Assembly: GCA_003550325.1 (NCBI GenBank)
Contig: QKWP01001170.1
Location: forward strand, 81,093 to 145,092
Origin: Gigaspora rosea
Taxonomy: Eukaryota; Glomeromycota; Glomeromycetes; Diversisporales; Gigasporaceae
Length of the DNA stretch: 64,000 nucleotides
Reading direction: 5' to 3'
Positions 46,428-56,479 of this stretch are shown here, piece after piece. The notes below the pieces were generated by a model. That model searched no databases. It was not told the DNA's origin and saw only the letters and a program-made list of their open reading frames with translations. The translations under genes were made by a program, and so were the position numbers. Every line of letters starts with the position of its first letter. Position 1 is the first letter of the stretch.

Positions 46428-49330
46428 TCATTCGTAGTATTTTTCAAGTCTGTCACTATTATAGTATCGTTTGAGAATTTGGCCTTTGTCATTTTGTAAT
46501 TTATATACACTATATCTGAGTTTAGCACATATAGTATAAGGTCCTTTTCGTTTATTTTCAAACTTGACAAATCTAGAAGATTTTATATCCTTCTGTTGTA
46601 CCCAAACTTTTTCACCAATTTCGAATTCTACTAGTTTTATCTGAGCATTATGTTTTTGTTTCTGTTTTCTGTTGTGATGTCTCAGTATTTTTCTGAGCAT
46701 GTTCATGAGTTTCTTCTAACTTTTCCATTAATTCATAAGCTTGAGTTAAAATACTATCTTCAAGGTCTATTTCTGATCCTGTTTCAGTAGTGGGTAGTAT
46801 GGCTTCAATGGGTAATATAGCTTGTCATCCATAAACAAGTTGAAATGGAGTATATCCAGTAGTAGCATGTTTCTTGGTTCAATATGCGAATAATACTGAA
46901 GTAGGTAACAGCCCAGTCTTGGCTTGTTGCCATATTTGCAAGAGATTTATATAAGGTTTTATTTAGTCGTTCTACCATTCCATTTGTTTGCAGATGGTAT
47001 GGTGATGAAAATTTATGATGTATTAGGGCAGTGTCATTAATCACCTGATTATTTTTTATTAGAGGCCTACCCCCCCTCTTCTTTAATATATAAATAGTCA
47101 GGTTCTTATATATAATTTTAACTTTTTTTACCTCCCTCCCCCCCTAAAAAATAATCTAATTTTTGTTACTCCCCTTACTAATTTTTTACACAAGATTCTA
47201 ATCATATCGCTTTTAAAGTTAGGTCCTTGATCCAAGAGAATAATTTTTAAAATTCCATGTTAATATATTATATCGGTAAATATAAATTGAGCAAGGGTTG
47301 CAGTACTGGCATCAGGTACTGCTTGTGCTTCAGACTATCATATAAGATAGTCAGTGGCCACAATAATATATTGATTTTTTAGAGTCGTGATTGGCAAAGG
47401 TCCTACTAAATCTATTCCAATTCGTTCAAAAGCTTGTCCTATTTTGATAGGATGCAAAGATTCTTTTCTTTGTGACTTTCCTTGTCTTTGGCATTGTTCA
47501 CAAGTTTTAATATATTCTTTAATATCTCTATACATTTGATCCCAATAATATCGTTCAGTGATTTTATGGTACATAGCATCTATTCCCAAGCATCCAGCAG
47601 TAGGATAACTATACATCATATAAAGTACAGAGTCTACTTCAGGCTATTGATTACTCGAAATAGCTTGCTTTAGTTCTTTTTATTGTGTTTATACAATAGT
47701 TAATTCAGAATCTTGAAGTATTTAGCTTGGGTTTGTAATGGTTTCCGTTGATAATCAGTAAAGTCCATAGGTATAGTTTCTGATTTCAAATAATTATATA
47801 AGTTATAATATTGTTTCAAATTTATTTAGAAAATAGGATTTTGGTCAGAGTCTTGATAAAGCATCCACATTAGAGTGAATCCTTCCAGGTTTATATTTCA
47901 CGACAAAGTTGTAAGGTTGTAATTTCAAAATCCATCGTCAAATTTGTTCTTTTGGTTCAACTATTTTAAGACATTTTAATGCTAAATGATTTGTTACAAG
48001 AGTAAATTCTATAGCTCCCAAGTAACTATGATAATACTCTATAGCCCATACTATAGCAGCACATTCAAGTTCAGTAGTATAATAATTTTGTTTAGCAGGT
48101 TGAAGGCTTTTGCTTGCATAAGCAATAGGATGTTCCTTTCTATCTCTATCCTTTTGGCTTAAAAGTCATATCAAAACCATAATAAGAAGTATCAGTAGCA
48201 AGAATAAATCTTTTGCTAAGTCTAATTAGGCTAGTACAGGTGCAGTAACAAGCTTTCCTTTAGTTTTTCAAATGCTTGTTGCTGTTTGCTTCCCCAATAG
48301 TAAGGTTTATCTTTATATAGAAGTTGATTTAACAGTTGAGCAATAGCAGAAAAGTTTTTGATGAACTGTTGATAATTTCTAACTAATCCAAGAAAAGATC
48401 GTAACTTGGTAGTGTTTTTAGAAGGCTGAATCTTTTGAACAGTTTCTATTTTAGCTAGGTCTGGTACAATTCCTTTTCACTGATGATATGTCCTAAGAAT
48501 ATTAAGAACTTCATCCAGAAATTGCATTTTTCTATATTTAGTTTTAATCTAGCATTTTTAATATATTGAAATACATTTCTCAAATGGTTTAAATGTTCAT
48601 CAAATGTTCTAGAGAATACATTGGTATTATTAAGATACACAACTACAAACTTCTATACAATCCCTTTATAAATTCGGTCTATAAGTCATTGGAAAGTAGT
48701 AGGTGCATTGTATAAACCAAATGGTATTATATTAAACTCGTAAGTACCATATTTTGTAATGAATACAGACTTTTCTCTATTTTGCTTATTCATTAACACT
48801 TGCTAATATCCATTTGCAAGGTCAAGAGTAGAAAACCATTGGGATCTAGCTAGAGTGTTTAGCATTCCTATATTCGAGGTAGAGGATAGGCATTATTTTT
48901 GGTAATACTATTGAGTTTTCTATAGTCAATACAGAATCTAGGGTTCCTCAAATTCAAATCAAATCAAATATTGGATCAATTTGAATTTGATCAAATTAAA
49001 TTGACCCTGATTTGAATTTGATTTGATTCAAATATTTGAATTTGAATTTGATTTGAATTTGAATTTTTAATAGTAATTTTCAAATCAAACCAAATATTTG
49101 TCAAATCAAATCAAATTTGGCCATATTTGAATTTGATCAAATCAAATATAGTCAAATTTGAATTTGAATTTGATCAAATATTTGATTCAAATATTTGAAG
49201 ATTAAATCAATTTGCGGAACCCTAACAGAATCTCAATTTGCTATACTTTTTGTATACAAGAACAACAGAGGATGCCCATGGGCTTGGGCTTTCGGATGGT
49301 CGAATGATTTTGCTTTCTAACATTCACTCA
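46428..49330 (-). pseudogene. Ty3/Gypsy retrotransposon pol relic (RT, RNase H, integrase)
   Basis: Reading the minus strand from high to low coordinates gives the RT entry IIRPSESPSPWASSVVLVYK (about 49320), then the inserted element 48939-49224. It continues FCIDYRKLN, AYPLPRI and the catalytic box, which reads YLNNT instead of YxDD. RT then ends with EHLNHLRNVFQYIKNARLKL and FLGHIIS. RNase H-like sequence is broken (47.9-48.2 kb). The integrase zinc finger is GCLGIDAMYHKITERYYWDQ with CEQCQ (47338-47619), the core SSPYHLQTNGMVERLNKTLY (46805-47044), and the C-terminal domain EIGEKVWVQ with RKGPYTI (46428-46706). The RT-RNaseH-integrase order marks Ty3/Gypsy. Stops, frameshifts and the Asp-to-Asn changes make it dead. 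Gag and protease are absent; the 5' side abuts another relic. Confidence 0.85.
48939..49224. mobile_element. Non-autonomous hAT MITE with TCAAATTTGAA arrays, inside the Gypsy RT
   Basis: Perfect 8-bp duplications ACAGAATC (48931-48938 and 49225-49232) flank ends TAGGGTTCCTCAAATT and, inverted, TAGGGTTCCGCAAATT. The interior is almost entirely direct and inverted CAAATTTGAATTTGA. Its removal reconnects the RT reading across the KLRF-C-IDYR segment. Confidence 0.9.
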
Positions 49331-49379
49331 ATTTCTTCCTTAATAAATTCTTGTTCACTTATAGTACATTATCATTATC

Positions 49380-49620
49380 AAATTTTTCGTATAGATATTA
49401 ATCGATATATAGTGATAAATCGATATATAATAATTAGAATGTAGCGATATATATCGTTATTCTGGTTATAAATCGATATATATCAAAAATTGATATGTAT
49501 CGAAAATAGGTAATAATCAAAAAATGACTATTGATCAATTATCATCGAATCTATCTAATCGATAATCATCGATTAACTGTTAACAATCGATACATAGCAT
49601 ATAGATATATTTGAACTTTG
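49380..49620. repeat. ATCGATATAT array, copy 1
   Basis: Begins TAGATATTAATCGATATA, the same start as the block at 63155-63440, and consists of clustered ATCGATATAT/ATATATCGAT and ATCGATTA motifs. It may be the subterminal region of another small transposon. Ends not resolved. Confidence 0.5.
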
Positions 49621-50401
49621 ATTTTATAATATATACACTTTTAATTAGAACATAAAACTATTCATTAAATATTTATTCATTTTATCGAATCTTGGAACTA
49701 TATGTACAGTTCTATCCATACTATTTATCAGTATACAACTATAATATTTAAGCAGTCTTAATCTTGGACATCCCTATAACTCACCAACCTCCTCATAATA
49801 GTAAACATAAGCGAATTCAAGTGGATCCTTATCTAAAGCTGGGTAGAACTTAAGTATTAATAGTACCTTTTTAATAGAAAATATAAAATTAAACAATTAG
49901 CAAGAAGGTAAAATTTCTAGCTTGCTTATAGTTTTATTGCTTATTATCAATATTATACTGTTAGTAGATTATGCGTGAAAATATTAAAATTCAGTACTTA
50001 CCAAACCATACCAATTTACATTTTCTTCTCCAGCTTAATCGCTAATAATAACATTAGAGAACATAGGCTTCCCATGAAAATTGGATGAAATACGAATTAT
50101 ATCAGTACTTTCTAATGCTGTGAATATATATTGTTTACTCTTCAAAAAATTCGTCAAAACTATTTAGCAGATTATGAAAACTATCAACCTGTAATGGGTC
50201 CAAGTTATTTATATTTTGCTGAATGAATTGTCCAAACCTTTTAAATTTAATATCCACAACAGTTTCCCGAACTCTTTGGATTTTCAGTATTTTTTAAATG
50301 CTTTGCTTCGAGTTAAATTACTTTGCTTAATCTGAAGAAAATTGATAATTATTGAAGGTTATATAGTTATGACTTACCATTTTTAATATTTGCTTCACAT
50401 A

Positions 50402-50549
50402 GGGGGCCCCATAGCAAAAGGTGATGATACTCAAAAAAATTTTTTGTAAAAACTTTATTTTTGCAAAATTTAACTATTTAGAACACAATATTAAAAAACT
50501 ACAGAAAAAAATTTTTTAGTCTATCACCACCTTTTGCTGTGGGGCCCCC
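50402..50549. mobile_element. MITE with GGGGGCCCCA ends inside the KDZ relic
   Basis: The ends GGGGGCCCCATAGCAAAAGG and, inverted, GGGGGCCCCACAGCAAAAGG differ at one base and continue TGRTGATA. ATA flanks both ends. It is 148 bp with an AT-rich core. Confidence 0.75.
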
Positions 50550-51469
50550 ATATAATCTTTTTTATTGGACATGCAATATGGATTTTTTACATAACTCTTA
50601 TAAAGTGTCTCATAAGTTTCAGTTGTCATACTATTTATTGATCCATGTTCTTTAATTGCATCTACTATATGATAATACCAAGAGTGAATTTTTGGAAGTT
50701 GAAGACTACTTGGTGAATATAGTTGGCTTTCTCTTATTCGAACAGACCATCCCAAGAGATTTTGTTCAGTTTAGAGAAAGTTTGTAATATAAAATTTCTC
50801 TTTCTAAACCAAACTCTAATAAAATTTTGGTATATAAAGAGTTATTAGTAAAAAAAAAAAAAAAANAAAAAAAAAAAAAAAACAGAGATGAAAAATTTCT
50901 TAAGCCCATTTGATATATTATCTGGCATAGATTACAAATATATATTCCACAAAATGTAAAAAAAATTTTAAAAAAAAAGTAAAAAATAAAAAATAAAAAA
51001 ACTAGTTTGATTAATTTTTATCCAATTTTTGCATTTTTCCGATTTTTGCATTTTTTAATTTTTGCATTTTTCCAATTTTTGTATTTATTACCAGGACCCC
51101 GAAATATACATAGATAGGTCAGGTCAGAGAATGCATCGCCATCATAGACAAATTAAATGAAGTAAGATTTAAATTTGCATATTCTTTTAAAAAATTATTA
51201 AAAAGGTTAGATTTTTAATTTGTGTATTTGTATATCAAAATTCTATATGTAAAAGTTTAATTTGCGTATTTTTAGTATAAATTTGGTTTACCCCTTTGTT
51301 TGAAATTGAGTACATGCATGAACAGTATTTTGATTTTCTAAAAAACAAAAATAAATAAAGTAAAAAAAGCACGTTTTTTATTTCCACTATATTGCATATA
51401 TACGTATACTACATTTATCTTTTTTTTTGTTATTCGTTAAATTATAATTTATAATTTTATAAAATTTCA

Positions 51470-51990
51470 ATGATATTTATTTGTTAATTATAATTATAGT
51501 GAGTGAGTATAAATTTCTTTGTTATTCATTAAATTATAATTTATAATTTCATAAAATTTCAACGATATTTATTTGTTAAATTATAATTATAGTGAGTGAG
51601 TATAAATTTCAACGACATTTATTTGTTAATTAAATTATAATTTATAATTTTATGATGAATTAATTGATCACATAAATTATAGGTTGTAAGTACGGTATTT
51701 ATTTTTAATTGATCACATAAATTAAAGTTTGTGTATATAAATTTCAACGATATTTTTTTTTAAATTATAATTTATAATTTCATGATGAATTAATCTTTCA
51801 CATAAATTACAGAAAGTTAGTATATATTTCAACAACATCTAATATTTATTTGTTAAATTCTTAATGAAAAAAAAATAAAAATAATTAATTTATCATGAAA
51901 TTATAAATTATAATTTAACAAATAAATATCGTTGAAATTTATACTCACATCCTGTAATTCATGAAATTATAATTTAACAAATAAAATCAT
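51470..51990. repeat. Imperfect direct/inverted repeats of ATTATAATTTATAATTT type
   Basis: Recurring units with GTGAGTGAGTATAAATTTC and TATTTATTTGTTAAATTATA appear three or four times in direct order. They appear inverted near 51890-51990. Confidence 0.6.
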
Positions 51991-52049
51991 TGAAATTTAT
52001 ACGCAGATTATGTCTGCCGACAGGCTTTACAAACTGTAATTTATGTGAT

Positions 52050-52545
52050 CGATTAATTCTTTTTTTATATTTATTTTGATTTTAAAAAATTTTTTTATGT
52101 ATTTTTTTTTATTTAAATTTATTTTTTTTTCTTTTTTATTTTATTTTTTTTATTTTTCTTTTTATTTTATTTATTTTTTATTTTTTATTTTTAATTTAAC
52201 TTATGTATTTTTTTTTAATTTACATTTTTTTTTAATTTTTTTTTTAATTTACATATTTTTTTTAATTTATTATTAATTATCAGTTTTTTCTTTTTTTTAT
52301 TTATTTATATTTTTAACATTTTTTTAATTAATTTTTAATTTAATTATTTCGATTTTTTTTTATTTTGATTTATTTTTTTTTGTTTATTTAATTTTTTTCT
52401 TTTTATTTATTTTTTTTTATTTAATTTTTTATTTATTTTTATTTATTTATTAATTATTTTTTTTATAATTATTTTTTTTCGTTTATAATTATTTTTAATT
52501 AGATTTATTAATTTATTATTATTTTATTTAATTGGTTCGTCTCCT
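52050..52545. repeat. T-rich low-complexity tract
   Basis: Nearly 500 bases composed almost wholly of T and A in TTTATTTTT patterns. It allows long meaningless open frames. Confidence 0.9.
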
Positions 52546-53198
52546 AAATCTAGATCTAAATTCGATCTAGATTATCTTCGCTCACTAAACTGAGATAAGT
52601 ACTTTTTTTTTTTTGTTTGTTTTAAATTTTTATTTACAATATTTATTTTGTTCTTTGGGATCAATGTTTTCTTTCACATTGTTGGTCAAACATTCTGGAA
52701 GGTGCGACTTCGTCGTTGGTATCGGATAGCAAAGTTTAAAGTTGGGATCTGTAAGATTAGAATCAAATTTCTCGTCATGTTAATAATTTGGTAGGTTTCT
52801 TTTATTTTCATTGTTTTTCTTGTGTTTTTTTTTGAAAGTTCATCATTTTAGTTGAAATTATACTAGGTTTTTTGTCGGTTATGTTTGTATCTCTACAGTG
52901 TTGACAGTAGTAGTGGTATCTCTATGACAATTCTACGATGTTTGTGGTATTTTGCATAGTGTCTCTATGGCATTTGTGATGCTTTATGGCGTTTGTGGTA
53001 TCTCTGGTGATTGTAGTATTTTTTATAGTTTGTGTGGGTCTTTATAATGTTTGTAGTGGTGTGTCTCTATAGCATTTGTATAGTGTTTCTATGGTGTATT
53101 TCTTTTGGTGTTTGTTTAGTGTCTCCAAGGTGTTTTTGTAGTATCTCTTGTAATAGGTTTTTGTGGTTTTTTTTTAATAAAAATATATATTTTTGTAA

Positions 53199-53575
53199 GG
53201 AATAATTGATTTGTAACCGTAGGTTACAAAATAAATTTATAATTGTAAATACTAAGATCAGGTGTAACGTGACTATCAAACCAAACTTTCTATAAAAATA
53301 AAACCATGTGATTAAGGTTAGGGTTAGAGTGAGGCTTGGTATAAGGCTTTGGGTTAGAGAAGGCTTTAGTTACATTAAAATTTAGCAAGGAATTTTTTTG
53401 TTAGAAACCGAAAGGTAGTTTCATATGTGAAATTTTGATTTAGAAGCAATTTTTGGCAAAACGAACGTTTGTTTTGACTTTTCAAAAGTGTAACGTTACA
53501 TCTGATCTTAGAATTTGATTGGCATGTTGGGATGGGTTACAGTAACCGCGATTACAAATTAATTAATCCTTTTTG
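53199..53575. mobile_element. MITE with GGTTAC-type long arms
   Basis: The left GATTTGTAACCGTAGGTTAC and the right inverse (GTAACCGCGATTACAAAT) are followed inward by the inverted pair TACTAAGATCAGGTGTAACG and CGTTACATCTGATCTTAGAA. A stretch of AGGGTTAGAG lies in the core. No coding sequence. Confidence 0.55.
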
Positions 53576-54079
53576 TAAAATTTTATAATTGACCAATTTT
53601 ATATAAAAATATAATTAACTGAGTTATGCACAGAATTAAAATTCTTCGCAGCTCTGCAATATAGAGATTTTTGCAGATTTGTATATATTTAGAGATCTCT
53701 GCAAAAAATTTCTTCAACGATCACTGGCAGGATTACTAATTTTTTAATAATTATTTGTTTTAGAACCCTGTATAGAGCTGCATTAAAAAAACTTTCCCAA
53801 TGTGTTTGAATTTTAATATGCAAGTTTATATTTGTGAGAATTTTTTTTAAAAAAAATAACATGCTACTACTAAAAATTATAATTTTATATATTGCTATAG
53901 CATATATAAAATTTTATACTATAATTAAGGTTAGAATTTTATTTTGCGTATTTTTTTAATTTTTTTATTGTAAGGGATAAATTTTGTGTACTAATCTTAT
54001 AAAAAAGTCATGCATACAGCAATTAATAAAAAATTTCAAAGTCACCTTACCTATCTATGTATATTTCGGGGTCTTTATT

Positions 54080-54345
54080 ACCCTCTGGATTACTATTATC
54101 TGATCCGGGTCATAGCCTGGGTTGAATATCTGATTCAGATTATAACCCGGATCATAGCTCGGGTTGAATATTTGATCCAAATTATAACCCAGGTCATAGT
54201 CCTGGTTGAATATCTGATCCAGATTATAATCTGGGTTGAGTATCTGACTTATCATGTTACTATTATCTGACCCAGATCATGATCCGGGTTAAATATTTGA
54301 CCTATCAGGTCACTATTATCTAATCCGCATTAGAATACTAGTTTA
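54080..54345. repeat. 42-bp tandem array
   Basis: Units begin GTTGAATATCTGATYCAGAT at 54121, 54163 and 54205 (42-base period), with further partial units to about 54345. Each contains GGATCATAGCTCGGG-like imperfect palindromes. It reads open on both strands for 60-85 codons because of the period, not because of a gene. Confidence 0.7.
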
Positions 54346-54355
54346 ACTAATTATT

Positions 54356-55162
54356 TGATAGTCCGCTAGTTAATCGGAGATCGATCATAGTGTAACGCAG
54401 TGTTGTCATGGGACACGGACACGGACGGCGGACAGTCCGGGACGGGACGTCCGGGACATGTCTGCCCAGAATTTTTTTTGTCCCGGACATTTTGCGACTC
54501 AGCACGTGATCATCTACCAATAAAATTCGTATAATTCCGCAATTTGATTGGTTTTACCCGGCGGACATGTATCATGTTGGGACATTATTGCGGACATGTC
54601 CCGGACGTCCCGTCCCGGACTGTCCGCGTCCCTGAAAAATCGGCGGGACAATGTCCGTGTACAACACTGGTGTAACGTGATACAAATCACATATGAAAAA
54701 CACTATAGTGTGAATGTGGCGTGCATACATATAAAAGTTTTTTCTTACCAAGTTAACGACACATGTCCACTAATTGAAAGTTGTAGAGCTCGTCGAGGCG
54801 CATCTAACGGTGGTTAGATCATCCAAATCGGCCCAGTGGATGGCGAGATATCATTGAAAAACGATTGGACGACTATATAAAATCTCTATGTAAACAAACA
54901 TTGTTTACATAGAGATTTTATATAGTCGTCCAATCGTTTTTCAACGATATCTCGCCATCCACTGGGCCGATTTGGATGATCTAACCACTATTAGATGCGC
55001 CTCGACGAGCTCTATAACTTTCAATTAGTGTACATGTGTCGTTAACTTAGTAAGAAAAAAGTTTTATATGTATGCACGCCACATTCAAACTATAGTGATT
55101 TTCATATGTGATTTGTGTCACGTTACACTATGATCGCTCTCCGATTAACTGGCGGACTATCA
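54356..55162. mobile_element. Foldback palindrome family P, copy 2, with a nested hAT MITE
   Basis: Arms starting TGATAGTCCGCTAGTTAATC and, inverted, TGATAGTCCGCCAGTTAATC meet near 54902 around AACAAACATTGTTTAC. They are nearly identical over about 260 bases each once the inserted element 54398-54669 is left out. ATTAT flanks both ends. Shared internal wording with 22118-22493 shows one family. Confidence 0.85.
54398..54669. mobile_element. Non-autonomous hAT MITE with GGACACGG arrays
   Basis: Perfect 8-bp duplications GTGTAACG (54390-54397 and 54670-54677) flank ends CAGTGTTGTCATG and, inverted, CAGTGTTGTACA. GC-rich arrays GGGACACGGACACGGACG and TCCGGGACGGGACGTCC lie just inside both ends, in contrast to the AT-rich surroundings. 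The uninterrupted opposite arm of the foldback shows the empty site. Confidence 0.9.
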
Positions 55163-55442
55163 ATTATATAAAATAAATTTTATTCGTAATATAAAATAAA
55201 TTTAATTAAATAAAAGATTATATGTACTGATTAACTCGAGTTCGAATCCAGAATAAAAATTTTATTATGTTAATTTAGTATATCTAGAGGAAATATATAT
55301 AAAAATATTTGTTCTGGAAGTTTTAGTTCAGATTATCAAGAGTCCGGTATATAGAGGCCGGATTAGAGAGAGGCAACTGTATATTGAAAATATTTTAATA
55401 AAATCTTTGGCCCAATTCATAATGAACATCTACAAAATCGAT

Positions 55443-55570
55443 GTTAATAATTGAACAATTTAAAAAGCTAAGTATTTTGTTATACTATTGTTAATAATTG
55501 AACAATTTAAAAAGCTAAGTATTTTGTTATACTATTGTTAATAATTGAACAATTTAAAAAGCTAAATAAT
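55443..55570. repeat. 47-bp tandem repeat, 2.7 units
   Basis: Units start GTTAATAATTGAACAATTTA at 55443, 55490 and 55537 and are almost identical, so the duplication is recent. Confidence 0.9.
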
Positions 55571-56030
55571 TGTTTTTACCTGTAGCTGATTACAAGAATT
55601 GATGGTAAACGATTCCTCTCGAGTGGCAATATACATGCAAAAAAATTTATAATATACTTGACATAGCCGATAGTTACTTAACCCAGGCTTTTTATACATA
55701 TCATATAGATCGTCAAGTATAAAAATTATTATTTTCATTATATTTCACAATTCATTAGCTGTCATGCTATTGTATTCAACACATTCTTCATTATTTTAAG
55801 ACCATGAAATCTATGAATTGTTGCTAATCGCTGCTTAAAGGATTGAAATACATGATTCCTGCATTGTTCTGCCAAAAGCGTTTTGGTAAAATCTATCATA
55901 TATTTAAAGAGACCAAGATCAGGGTATGCATTCGATCAGGAATGATGGCTCTATATATATTGAAATTTCTAAAAATTTTGTTTATATAATTATTAATTAA
56001 ATAATACTAGAAAAACAAAAACTGTTGTAA

Positions 56031-56479
56031 GTCCGGAGCAAAAATTTAATAAAAGTAGTAGTCCAACGAATAAATGTAGAAAAAAGGGTTGCATAAATAA
56101 ATATAAATGGCCTATCTTCAAGCTGTGGTATTTTATATAAAAGAAATAGATCAACAAAATATATATAGAAAAAAAAGGGTTGCATAAAATCAATTGTGTA
56201 ATAGCAGTGTAATAGCCAATAAAAAAAAGGTTACTTATGTATACGAAAAAATTTTGTATAAAATTGATTGTGTAACAGCTAATCAAACATATTTATTATA
56301 TTTATGTATCACATGATCTAACAGACGGACAATGATCTGCAGACAGACAGACAATTTTGATAATGGCCTCTAGTAGGTGTTAATCACATGATCGGACAAA
56401 CGGACAATGATCTGTAAACAGACAAACAATTTTGCTAATGGCCTCTAGTAGGTGCTAAGTCCTCCACTATGCTCCGGAC
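56031..56479. mobile_element. Insertion with GTCCGGAGCA inverted ends, inside the KDZ relic
   Basis: The inverted pair GTCCGGAGCA (56031-56040) and TGCTCCGGAC (56470-56479) encloses DNA unrelated to the transposase reading, which continues on either side. It includes a 75-bp tandem duplication (56310-56458). No target duplication was resolved. Confidence 0.5.
56310..56458. repeat. 75-bp tandem duplication
   Basis: Two units beginning CACATGATC at 56310 and 56385 share GGACAATGATCTG, ACAATTTTG and TAATGGCCTCTAGTAGGTG. Confidence 0.85.

Larger units (their letters stand above)
51091..54075. mobile_element. 3-kb block bounded by inverted GGACCCCGAAATATAC ends
   Basis: The left border AGGACCCCGAAATATACATA and the right border, inverted GACCCCGAAATATACATAG, are both followed by ATAGGT wording. 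This end motif belongs to the MITE family at 1559, 42311 and 62126. The block may be a long member of the family or two separate MITE ends. It holds no gene, only AT-rich repeats, T-rich low complexity and a MITE. Confidence 0.4.
50756..55570. other. Composite of nested insertions within the KDZ relic
   Basis: The transposase reading stops near 55575 (SFTINSCNQLQ) and resumes at 50755 (RESQLYSPSSLQ), so nearly everything between is later insertion. It contains pogo-like end fragments (50756-50830, 55310-55385), the IR-bounded block 51091-54075, a 42-bp tandem array, the foldback 54356-55162 and a 47-bp tandem array. One N interrupts an A-tract at 50866. Confidence 0.55.

Noticed and set aside
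52076-52276. Open frame rich in Phe, Leu and Ile
   Set aside because: It lies entirely in a T-rich low-complexity tract; the composition is an artefact.
54010-54270. Open frames on both strands with VEYLIQII-like repeats
   Set aside because: They are produced by the 42-bp (multiple of three) tandem array, which is open on both strands.
55993-56286. Overlapping hydrophobic minus-strand frames (97 and 62 codons)
   Set aside because: They lie within the inserted segment 56031-56479; strings of Phe, Leu and Tyr come from A/T-rich DNA.
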